This document shows positions 24,001-35,429 of a DNA stretch of 64,000 nucleotides, piece by piece (within the stretch, counting starts at the first letter, position 1; each line of letters opens with the position of its first letter). The translations under genes and the position numbers were made by a program. The notes beneath the pieces were generated by a model. The model made no database searches and was not told the origin of the DNA. It saw only the letters and a program-made list of their open reading frames with translations. Location: positions 215,368,151-215,432,150 of the forward strand of contig CP136065.1 of assembly GCA_032622095.1 (NCBI GenBank), written 5' to 3'. The stretch comes from Siphonodentalium dalli (lineage: Eukaryota > Mollusca > Scaphopoda > Gadilida > Siphonodentaliidae).

Positions 24001-27000
24001 GCATGGTTAATCGAATTCATACAATGTAGGGCATGGTGAGTCGAATTGATACAATGTAGGGTATGGTGATTCGAATTAAACCAATGTAGGGCATGGTGAG
24101 TCGAATTCATACAATGTAGGGCATGGTGAGTCGAATTGATACAATGTAGGGTATGGTGATTCGAAGTAAACCAATGTAGGGCATGGTGAGTCGAATTCAT
24201 ACAATGTAGGGCATGGTGAGTCGAATTCATACAATGTAGGGCATGGTGAATCGAATTTATACAATATAGGGCATGGTGAGTCGAATTCATACAATGTAGG
24301 GCATGGTGAATCGAATTTATACAATGTAGGGCATGTGAGTCGAATTCAAACAATGTAGGGCATGGTGAGTCGAATTCATACACAGTAGGTCATGGTGATA
24401 TGAAATTCATACAATGTAGGGCATGGTGAATGGAATTCATACAATGTAGGGCATGGTGAATCGAATTCATACAATGTAGGGCATGGTGAGTCGAATTCAT
24501 ACAATGTAAGGCATGGCGAATGGAATTCATACAGTGTAGGGCATGGTTAATCGAATTCATACAATGTAGGGCACGGTGAGTCGAATTGATACAATGTAGG
24601 GTATGGTGATTCGAATTCATACAATGTAGGGCATGGTGAATCGAATTTATACAATGTAGGGCATGGTGAGTCGAATTCATACAATGTAAGGCATGGTGAA
24701 TGGAATTCATACAATGTAGGGCATGGCGAATGGAATTCATACAGTGTAGGGCATGGTTAATCGAATTGATACAATGTAGGGCATGGTGAGTGGAATTCAT
24801 ACAATGTAGGGCATGGTGAATCGAATTCATACAATGTAGGGCATGGTGAATCTAATTCATACAATGTAGGGCATGGTGAGTCGAATTCATACAATGTATG
24901 GCATGGTGAATGGAATTCATACAATGTAGGGCATGGTGAATGGAATTCATACAATGTAGGGCATGGTGAATGGAATACATACGCCTTACATTGTATGAAT
25001 TCGACTCACCATGCCGTACATTGTATGAATTCGATTCACCATGCCCTACATTGTATGAATTCCATTCACCATGCCCTACATTGTATGAATTTCATATCAC
25101 CATGACCTACTGTGTATGAATTCGACTCACCATGCCCTACATTGTATGAATTCGACTCACATGCCCTACATTGTATAAATTCGATTCACCATGCCCTACA
25201 TTGTATAAATTCGATTCACCATGCCCTACATTGTATGAATTCGACTCACCATGCCCTATATTGTATAAATTCGATTCACCATGCCCTACATTGTATGAAT
25301 TCGACTCACCATGCCCTACATTGTATGAATTCGACTCACCATGCCCTACATTGGTTTAATTCGAATCACCATACCCTACATTGTATCAATTCGACTCACC
25401 ATGCCCTACATTGTATGAATTCGACTCACCATGCCCTACATTGTATTAATTCGAATCACCATACCCTACATTGTATCAATTCGACTCACCATGCCCTACA
25501 TTGTATGAATTCGATTAACCATGCCCTACATTGTATCAATTCCATTCACCATGCCCTACATTGTATGAATTTGATTCACCACGCCCTACATTGTATGAAT
25601 TCCACTCACCATGACCTACATTGTATGAATTCCACTCACCATGCCCTATATTGTATAAATTCGACTCACCATGCCCTATATTGTATGAATTCGACTCACC
25701 ATTCCCTATATTGTATGAATTAGATTCACCATGCCCTACATTGTATGAATTAGATTCACCATGCCCTACATTGTATCAATTCGATTCACCATGCCCTACA
25801 TTGTATGAATTCGATTCACCATGCCCTACATTGTATGAATTCGATTCACCATGCCCTACATTGTATGAATTAGATTCACCATGCCCTACATTGTATGAAT
25901 TCCATTCACCATGCCCTACATTGTATGAATTTCATATCACCATGCCCTACATTGTATGAATTCCATTCACCATGCCCTACATTGTATGAATTCCATTCAC
26001 CATGCCCTACATTGTATGAATCTCATATCACCATGCCCTATATTGTATGAATTCCATTCACCATGCCCTATATTGTATGAATTCCATTCACCATGCCCTA
26101 CATTGTATGAATTCCATTCACCATGCCCTATATTGTATGAATTCCATTCACCATGCCCTACATTGTATGAATTCCATTCACCATGCCCTACATTGTATGA
26201 ATTCCATTCACCATGCCCTACATTGTATTAATTCGAATCACCATATCCTACATTGTATCAATTCGACTCACCATGCCCTACATTGTATCAATTCGACTCA
26301 CCATGCCCTACATTGTATTAATTCGAATCACCATACCCTACATTGTATGAATTCGACTCACCATGCCCTACATTGTATGAATTCGATTAACCATGCCCTA
26401 CATTGTATGAATTCCATTCACCATGCCCTACATTGTATGAATTTGATTCACCATGCCCTACATTGTATCAATTCGACTGACCATGACCTACATTGTATGA
26501 CTTCCACTCACCATGCCCTATATTGTATAAATTCGACTCACCATGCCCTACATTGTATGAATTCGACTCACCATGCCCTATATTGTATGAATTCGATTCA
26601 CCATGCCCTACATTGTGTGAATTCGATTCACCATGCCCTACATTGTATGAATTCGATTCACCATGCCCTACATTGTATGAATTCGATTCACCATGCCCTA
26701 CATTGTATGAATTCGAATGGAATTCATACAGTGTAGGGCATGGTTAATCGAATTCATACAATGTAGGGCACGGTGAGTCGAATTGATACAATGTAGGGTA
26801 TGGTGATTCGAATTCATACAATGTAGGGCATGGTGAATCGAATTTATACAATGTAGGGCATGGTGAGTCGAATTCATACAATGTAAGGCATGGTGAATGG
26901 AATTCATACAATGTTGGGCATGGCGAATGGAATTCATACAGTGTAGGGCATGGTTAATCGAATTGATACAATGTAGGGCATGGTGAGTGGAATTCATACA

Positions 27001-28680
27001 ATGTAGGGCATGGTGAATCGAATTCATACAATGTAGGGCATGGTGAATCTAATTCATACAATGTAGGGCATGGTGAATCGAATTCATACAATGTAGGGCA
27101 TGGTGAATCGAATTCATACAATGTAGGGCATGGTGAGTCGAATTCTTACAATGTAGGGCATGGTGAATGGAATTCATACAATGTATGACATGGTGAATCG
27201 AATTCATACAATGTAGGGCATGGTGAGTCGAATTCATACAATGTAGGGCATGGTGAATGGAATTCATACAATGTAGGGCATGGTGAATCGAATTCATACA
27301 ATGTAGGGCATGGTGAGTCGAATTCATACAATGTAAGGCATGATGAATGGAATTCATACAATGTAGGGCATGGCGAATGGAATTCATACAGTGTAGGGCA
27401 TGGTTAATCGAATTCATACAATGTAGGGCATGGTGAGTCGAATTGATACAATGTAGGGTATGGTTATTCGAATTAATACAATGTTGGGCATGGTGAGTCG
27501 AATTCATACAATGTAGGGCATAGTGAGTCGAATTCATACAATGTAGGGCATGGCGAATGGAATGCATACACTGTAGGGCATGGTGAGTCGAATTCATACA
27601 CTGTAGGGCATGGTGAGTCGAATTGATACAATGTAGGGTATGGTGATTCGAATTAATACAACGTAGGGCATGGTGAGTCGAATTTATACAATGTAGGGCA
27701 TGGTGAGTCGAATTCATACAATGTAAGGCATGGTGAGTCGAATTCATACAATGTAGGGCATGGCGAATGGAATTCATACAATGTAGGGCATGGCGAATGG
27801 AATTCATACAATGCAGGTCATGTTGAATGGAATTCATACAATGTAGGGCATGGAGAATCGAATTCATACAATGTAGGGCATGGTGAATCAAATTCATACA
27901 ATGTAGGGCATGGTGAATTGAATTCATACAATGTAGGGCATGGCGAATGGAATTCATACAATGCAGGTCATGTTGAATCGAATTCATACAATGTAGGTCA
28001 TGTTGAATCGAATTCATACAATGTAGGGCATGGTGAATCAAATTCATACAATGTAGGGCATGGTGATATGAAATTAATACAATGTAGGGCATGGTGAATC
28101 GAATTCATACAATGTAGAGCATGGCGAATGGAATTCATACACTGTAGGGCATGGTGAATTGAATTCATACACTGTAGGGCATGGTGAATTGAATTCATAC
28201 AATGCAGGTCATGTTGAATCGAATTCATACAATGTAGGGCATGGATAATCGAATTCATACAATGTAGGGCATGGTGAATCAAATTCATACAATGTAGGGC
28301 ATGGTGATATGAAATTAATACAATGTAGGGCATGGTGAGTCGAATTCATACAATGTAGGGCATGGCGAATGGAATTGATACACTGTAGGGCATGGTGAGT
28401 CGAATTCATACAATGTAGGGCATGGTGAATCGAATTCATACAATGTAGGGCATGGTGAATCGAATTCATACAATGTATGGCATGGCGAATGGAATTCATA
28501 CACTGTAGGGCATGGTGAATCGAATTCATACACTGTAGGGCATGGTGAATCGAATTCATACAATGTAGGGCATGGTGAATCGAATTCATACAATGTAAGG
28601 CATGGCGAATCGAATTCATACAATGTTGGGCATGGCGAATCGAATTCATACAATGTTGGGCATGGCGAATCGAATTCATA
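21026..28680. repeat. 30-bp minisatellite array, about 255 units
   Basis: Units contain GGGCATGGTGA and GAATTCATACA with frequent single changes; the period is 30 bp with occasional 29 or 31. Since 30 is divisible by three, many long frames appear on both strands; they are by-products. Orientation flips between about 24984 and 26714. The right end coincides with the start of the 3.4-kb duplication. Confidence 0.98.
24984..26714 (-). repeat. Inverted block within the 30-bp minisatellite
   Basis: Units here are the reverse complement of those on either side. Rare variants (ACACAGTAGGTCATGG and a missing-G unit at 24330-24383) reappear inverted near 25110-25160, so the block is an inverted duplicate of roughly 22.8-24.5 kb. 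After 26714 the array repeats the variant order found from about 24520. Confidence 0.9.
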
Positions 28681-28683
28681 CAA

Positions 28684-29187
28684 GGTACACTGTTAAATGT
28701 AATGACGGCAAACCAACGGTAGCATATCGTCAACTTAGTTACCGGTACCATACCGCTGATACAAATTTATACCGTTGCTACATTGAAGCCGTTTGTAAAA
28801 TCCATGATACCGTTAAACCAGTGATTACCGTACATACAGTGTTACGACAAAGCAACGACAGCATCTCTTCAACTTAGTTTCCTGCACCATACCGTTGAAA
28901 AAACAGTATACAGTATATTATAATCCCGATGTGTGTTCATGTTGTAGATAATAATGTAAGAATTTATTAATGTATTTGCAACATGATGGTGACATATTAT
29001 TACCCAGCAACTCTGTAATGTTGAAGCAAGACGGCCATATTAAACATTCCCAAGAGGTATTGTCGCAGCAACGTCACAACAATCCACGCGTCATTAGAAC
29101 GCTATAATACTGTAAACACAGGTGACGGTTCCATATTGTTGCAACGGTATCATAGCCTAACACAACAGTGAAAATTTACAGTGTACG
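28684..29187. mobile_element. Possible MITE with short imperfect inverted ends
   Basis: GTACACTGTTAAAT at the left faces AATTTACAGTGTAC at the right. The interior repeats ACCGTTG/ACCGTTA words. Its left end lies at the duplication boundary. A second copy is at 32059-32562. Confidence 0.4.
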
Positions 29188-29239
29188 GTCAGATAGGAAT
29201 ACAGAATTTTTTTCTTCTAATTAGAATCCCCCCAACGCA

Positions 29240-30960
29240 GAAATCAAATTACATAAAATAATTTTGTCAGAGACGGAGAGGAACTCACAAAAAATAGGGA
29301 CATTATTACCTACGCTGCATATTATTACGCCAATCTCTACCAAAATGAAAACATAATTGCCAAAAATCTAAACAAACACTACTAAACACAATGACGGAAC
29401 AAATTCCAGAGAGTGATAAGAAAGCAATGGAAAATCCCATTGATATAGATGAGATCCATACAGCACTTTCGTTAATGGCACCAAATAAAAGCAAATGGGA
29501 AGACGGCCTGATTAAAGAATTTTATTTAGCATTTTGGGGACAATAGGTCCTATCATGTTATTTGTCTACAATGAAGTATTCAAAAAAGGGGAACTCGGTC
29601 CATCCTTGAGAAGAAGCATGATTACATTAACCCTTTACCCAACAGAAGGGCCCTGTGCCAATGCATTCTCTTATATATGCGAGTCGACCATAGGTCGCCT
29701 CGCATATATAAGAGAATGCATTGGCTTAACACATTAAATATTATAAAATTGTTAAAGAATGTAAGAAAAAATGGTAAAAAGAATTAAAAAAAGATTTTTT
29801 TTAGGCCAATGCATTCTCTTATATATGCGAGGCGACCTATGGTCGACTCGCATATATAAGAGAATGCATTGGCACAGGGCATAACTGTAACTATCACAAT
29901 GTGGTCAAGGAGCCGGTTCCAATGATATCCATATTTGTATGGTTTTATTGAGACAGACCCAAGATAATTTAGGCTGTTGAAGCTTTATTTGGCCGGTTTT
30001 GGCCGGTTTGTTGGGTAAAGGGTTAATATATAAGAGGAACGGGGGAACGGACACTATTGGAGACCTATATCTCTCCTCGGAATAGATAGAAAACTAATAG
30101 CCAACATATTGGCAAACTGACTCAAAACTTTCACGCATAAAATAATGTCACCTTTCCAAACATGTTCTATTTCGGTGAGGGATATACGTGAAACGATTGT
30201 TAGCATTAGATATATTATAGAGTATATGGATAAAGAGAAAATAGAAGGGGCATTGATGAAAATGGATATCAAGAAAGCCTTTGATTGCATAGATCACCCC
30301 CATTTGATGGTAATATGTCCATTTACTTTAGAGTTAACCGTTCATTGAGACAAGGATATCCCTTATCACCCTTGTTGTATGTGTAGTATGTAGAGCCCTT
30401 ATCAAAATGCCATGCACAAATGTAAATATCAGTGGCGTGAAGATTCCCACGCTGAACGATATGATCTCATCATTTCAGCACGCCGACGATAACAAGTTAT
30501 TAGTATCAGATATAAATTCGATTAGTGAAGCCATTTCCATCTTTGAAGTATTTTATAAGTGCACCGGGGCCAAAATAAATTACACAAAACCTCAAATCAT
30601 GCCACTCTGTGGAATGAGTATATAAGATAACCCAACAATTAGTTTGACGAAGGAGACATATACTTTTTTGGTATTCATCTGGGTTTAAATAAGGAGCTCT
30701 GCTAAGCAAAATTTGAATAAAAAAGTATGCGACATATCAGCAATATTACTCATTAAGCAAAGTATCATTGAAAGGACGAGCATTAGTTATAAATAGTCTT
30801 CTTCTGTCTGGTATACCCTTAATGTCCTGAGTATTCCGGAATTAGAACTATATGCCTTAACTTCATGTGGAACAGCAAACACAATATTATTAATTATAAA
30901 TATATCATTGGACGCGATACATTGGCTCAACTAAGAAACATTGTATCCTTTAAATACTAA
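29240..30960 (+). pseudogene. L1/Tx1-type LINE reverse transcriptase relic, unit 1
   Basis: Broken plus-strand frames show RT landmarks in order: a Y-Y-A-N-L-Y-Q upstream region, D-I-K-K-A-F-D (30265-30285, motif A), R-Q-G-Y-P-L-S-P-L-L-Y (about 30343-30376, motif B), H-A-D-D (30479-30490, in place of F/Y-A-D-D, motif C), and S-L-K-G-R-A-L-V-I-N near 30775. The last motif and order fit the L1/Tx1 group. Stops and frameshifts are numerous, including TGA in the A-N-x-L segment. A piggyBac-like MITE is inserted at 29627-30026. No function is expected. Confidence 0.85.
29627..30026. mobile_element. piggyBac-like MITE, family A, complete copy in LINE (unit 1)
   Basis: Both ends are TTAA followed by CCCTTTACCCAACA, inverted. 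Two 69-bp palindromes lie at 29657-29725 and 29805-29873. Dropping the element with one TTAA lets the LINE frame run on (I-T-L-I-Y-K). No transposase is encoded. Confidence 0.9.
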
Positions 30961-30984
30961 ATCGCTAAATGTGGCAAAACTATT

Positions 30985-31203
30985 ATGACTAAAACAGGTG
31001 GTATATATTGTCGTGATGGCGTAGCGATACTCGTCAATAAGACTTATCCATGTAACTTTGTCAGTGTAAACACTGATAATGAATTTATAATTGGAATTCG
31101 GACTCGCCTGGGAGTAGTCAGAGTCAACTATTTTCAAACACGTATTCATGTTCATGCCGCATGTGCTTCGCTGGCATGCGCCACGACTAAATATAATCTA
31201 TAA
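30985..31203 (+). other. Short open frame, possible LINE endonuclease scrap
   Basis: The 72-codon frame contains D-G-V-A-I-L-V-N-K, like the G-G-V-A-I-x-V endonuclease motif of LINEs. An identical frame is in unit 2 at 34360-34578. Beyond this nothing is recognised. Confidence 0.3.
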
Positions 31204-31380
31204 AGTCAAGGAAGCGAAGGAGGGGGTGTGCAAATCGAAATAATCAGAAGCGACGAGGGGAGCGATGAGTTTCCTTACGCCAACCTGAGGAGCGGAGGGT
31301 GGGTATTTTGAACAAACGCTCTTTTTTGTTTGTTTAACACGGAAACGCTATTTTGTTTGTTTTCTGTTCGAGGCTGTTAT

Positions 31381-31450
31381 GTTGTGTGTGTGTGTGGGGG
31401 GGGGGGTGTGTGTGTGGGGGTGGGGTGGGGTGTGGGTGTGTGGTGGGTGT
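31381..31450. repeat. GT/G-rich microsatellite (unit 1)
   Basis: (GT)n with runs of four to eleven G. The counterpart at 34755-34823 differs in G-run lengths. A C/T-rich tract follows at 31904-31996. Confidence 0.9.
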
Positions 31451-32614
31451 ATGCGGTCACCTGAAATACCCGTATTCAAAGTTGTATTATTTGTATGACT
31501 TAAATGCTGGTGTTATTGTTGGTTATGAATTAAACTACTCGTCCTTATTGATTTAAATTCTATAGCTTAGAAAGTTAATTCTATAGTGGGTGATAATTTG
31601 TTGTAGTTTGTGTTATAAACTAGACTGTCGGTGGGGTATTCCACAGTAGGCAGAAGGTAATAGTTGTGAATAATTCGTTTCTTTATAAATGGGGGTATTG
31701 GTCTATCGACGACAAGTGAGTCAGCTCTTCTGAACTAAGGTATATGAGTCTGCCTCTATGTCGCACGTAAACTGCCAATGAAATTGATCGTCCAAACATC
31801 ATACGAACACATTTTCTAAATTGCATCTAAATGCGTATTTCTCGCGAGACACACCCTTTGGGATTTTGAACAGAGCGAAGGCAACTCGTCGGCCTGGGAA
31901 TTGCCTCCCTATCCACTCCTCTTCCCTCCCAGTCTACTCCTCTTTCCAGTCCTGTCCACTCTGCTTCCCTCCCAGTCCACTCCTCCCGACCTACCCCTGT
32001 ATATTTCATCTCGCCCCGCCCGCACCCATGTCCATATTTATCTCCCACATCCATACAAGGTACACTGTTAAATGTAATGACGGCAAACCAACGGTAGCAT
32101 ATCGTCAACTTAGTTACCGGTACCATACCGCTGATACAAATTTATACCGTTGCTACATTGAAGCCGTTTGTAAAATCCATGATACCGTTAAACCAGTGAT
32201 TACCGTACATACAGTGTTACGACAAAGCAACGACAGCATCTCTTCAACTTAGTTTCCTGCACCATACCGTTGAAAAAACAGTATACAGTATATTATATTC
32301 CCGATGTGTGTTCATGTTGTAGATAATAATGTAAGAATTTATTAATGTATTTGCAACATGATGGTGACATATTATTACCCAGCAACTCTGTAATGTTGAA
32401 GCAAGACGGCCATATTAAACATTCCCAAGAGGTATTGTCGCAGCAACGTCACAACAATCCACGCGTCAGTAGAACGCTATAATACTGTAAACACAGGTGA
32501 CGGTTCCATATTGTTGCAACGGTATCATAGCCTAACACAACAGTGAAAATTTACAGTGTACGGTCAGATAGGAATACAGAATTTTTTTCTTCTAATTAGA
32601 ATCCCCCCAACGCA

Positions 32615-34335
32615 GAAATCAAATTACATAAAATAATTTTGTCAGAGACGGAGAGGAACTCACAAAAAATAGGGACATTATTACCTACGCTGCATATTAT
32701 TACGCCAATCTCTACCAAAATGAAAACATAATTGCCAAAAATCTAAACAAACACTACTAAACACAATGACGGAACAAATTCCAGAGAGTGATAAGAAAGC
32801 AATGGAAAATCCCATTGATATAGATGAGATCCATACAGCACTTTCGTTAATGGCACCAAATAAAAGCAAATGGGAAGACGGCCTGATTAAAGAATTTTAT
32901 TTAGCATTTTGGGGACAATAGGTCCTATCATGTTATTTGTCTACAATGAAGTATTCAAAAAAGGGGAACTCGGTCCATCCTTGAGAAGAAGCATGATTAC
33001 ATTAACCCTTTACCCAACAGAAGGGCCCTGTGCCAATGCATTCTCTTATATATGCGAGTCGACCATAGGTCGCCTCGCATATATAAGAGAATGCATTGGC
33101 TTAACACATTAAATATTATAAAATTGTTAAAGAATGTAAGAAAAAATGGTAAAAAGAATTAAAAAAAGATTTTTTTTAGGCCAATGCATTCTCTTATATA
33201 TGCGAGGCGACCTATGGTCGACTCGCATATATAAGAGAATGCATTGGCACAGGGCATAACTGTAACTATCACAATGTGGTCAAGGAGCCGGTTCCAATGA
33301 TATCCATATTTGTATGGTTTTATTGAGACAGACCCAAGATAATTTAGGCTGTTGAAACTTTATTTGGCCGGTTTTGGCCGGTTTGTTGGGTAAAGGGTTA
33401 ATATATAAGAGGAACGGGGGAACGGACACTATTGGAGACCTATATCTCTCCTCGGAATAGATAGAAAACTAATAGCCAACATATTGGCAAACTGACTCAA
33501 AACTTTCACGCATAAAATAATGTCACCTTTCCAAACATGTTCTATTTCGGTGAGGGATATACGTGAAACGATTGTTAGCATTAGATATATTATAGAGTAT
33601 ATGGATAAAGAGAAAATAGAAGGGGCATTGATGAAAATGGATATCAAGAAAGCCTTTGATTGCATAGATCACCCCCATTTGATGGTAATATGTCCATTTA
33701 CTTTAGAGTTAACCGTTCATTGAGACAAGGATATCCCTTATCACCCTTGTTGTATGTGTAGTATGTAGAGCCCTTATCAAAATGCCATGCACAAATGTAA
33801 ATATCAGTGGCGTGAAGATTCCCACGCTGAACGATATAATCTCATCATTTCAGCACGCCGACGATAACAAGTTATTAGTATCAGATATAAATTCGATTAG
33901 TGAAGCCATTTCCATCTTTGAAGTATTTTATAAGTGCACCGGGGCCAAAATAAATTACACAAAACCTCAAATCATGCCACTCTGTGGAATGAGTATATAA
34001 GATAACCCAACAATTAGTTTGACGAAGGAGACATATACTTTTTTGGTATTCATCTGGGTTTAAATAAGGAGCTCTGCTAAGCAAAATTTGAATAAAAAAG
34101 TATGCGACATATCAGCAATATTACTCATTAAGCAAAGTATCATTGAAAGGACGAGCATTAGTTATAAATAGTCTTCTTCTGTCTGGTATACCCTTAATGT
34201 CCTGAGTATTCCGGAATTAGAACTATATGCCTTAACTTCATGTGGAACAGTAAACACAATATTATTAATTATAAATATATCATTGGACGCGATACATTGG
34301 CTCAACTAAGAAACATTGTATCCTTTAAATACTAA
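32615..34335 (+). pseudogene. L1/Tx1-type LINE relic, unit 2
   Basis: Copy of the relic at 29240-30960 with the same stops, frameshifts and MITE, so the damage predates the duplication. Confidence 0.85.
33002..33401. mobile_element. piggyBac-like MITE, family A, duplicate (unit 2)
   Basis: Copied with the segment, not an independent insertion. Palindromes at 33032-33100 and 33180-33248. Confidence 0.9.
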
Positions 34336-35429
34336 ATCGCTAAATGTGGCAAAACTATTGTGACTAAAACAGGTGGTATATATTGTCGTGATGGCGTAGC
34401 GATACTCGTCAATAAGACTTATCCATGTAACTTTGTCAGTGTAAACACTGATAATGAATTTATAATTGGAATTCGGACTCGCCTGGGAGTAGTCAGAGTC
34501 AACTATTTTCAAACACGTATTCATGTTCATGCCGCATGTGCTTCGCTGGCATGCGCCACGACTAAATATAATCTATAAAGTCAAGGAAGCGAAGGAGGGG
34601 GTGTGCAAATCGAAATAATCAGAAGCGACGAGGGGAGCGATGAGTTTCCTTACGCCAACCTGAGGAGCGGAGGGTGGGTATTTTGAACAAACGCTCTTTT
34701 TTGTTTGTTTAACACGGAAACGCTATTTTGTTTGTTTTCTGTTCGAGGCTGTTATGTTGTGTGTGTGTGTGGGGGGGGGGGGGTGTGTGTGGGGGTGGGT
34801 GGGGTGTGGGTGTGTGGTGGGTGTATGCGGTCACCTGAAATACCCGTATTCAAAGTTGTATTATTTGTATGACTTCAATGCTGGTGTTATTGTTGGTTAT
34901 GAATTAAACTACTCGTCCTTATTGATTTAAATTCTATAGCTTAGAAAGTTAATTCTATAGTGGGTGATAATTTGTTGTAGTTTGTGTTATAAACTAGACT
35001 GTCGGTGGGGTATTCCACAGTAGGCAGAAGGTAATAGTTGTGAATAATTCGTTTCTTTATAAATGGGGGTATTGGTCTATCGACGACAAGTGAGTCAGCT
35101 CTTCTGAACTAAGGTATATGAGTCTGCCTCTATGTCGCACGTAAACTGCCAATGAAATTGATCGTCCAAACATCATACGAACACATTTTCTAAATTGCAT
35201 CTAAATGCGTATTTTTCGCGAGACACACCCTTTGGGATTTTGAACAGAGCGAAGGCAACTCGTCGGCCTGGGAGTTGCCTCCCTATCCACTCCTCTTCCC
35301 TCCCAGTCTACTCCTCTTTCCAGTCCTGTCCACTCTGCTTCCCTCCCAGTCCACTCCTCCCGACCTACCCCTGTATATTTCATCTCGCCCCGCCCGCACC
35401 CATGTCCATATTTATCTCCCACATCCATA

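Larger units (their letters stand above)
28681..32055. repeat. 3.4-kb tandem duplication, unit 1
   Basis: Every position tested has a match 3375 bp to the right, with only scattered single-base differences. CATA occurs at both boundaries. Confidence 0.95.
32056..35429. repeat. 3.4-kb tandem duplication, unit 2
   Basis: Near-identical to unit 1. Differences seen include 33356 (A for G), single changes near 33837 and 34250, and G-run length near 34770. It ends in CCATA before unrelated sequence. Confidence 0.95.

Noticed and set aside
21000-28680. Many long open frames encoding 10-residue repeats, up to 399 codons
   Set aside because: The 30-bp unit is divisible by three, so frames stay open on both strands and several registers; no start, signal or splice support.
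21026-28680. CRISPR-like regular repeats
   Set aside because: The units are contiguous with no unique spacers, and the DNA is eukaryotic.
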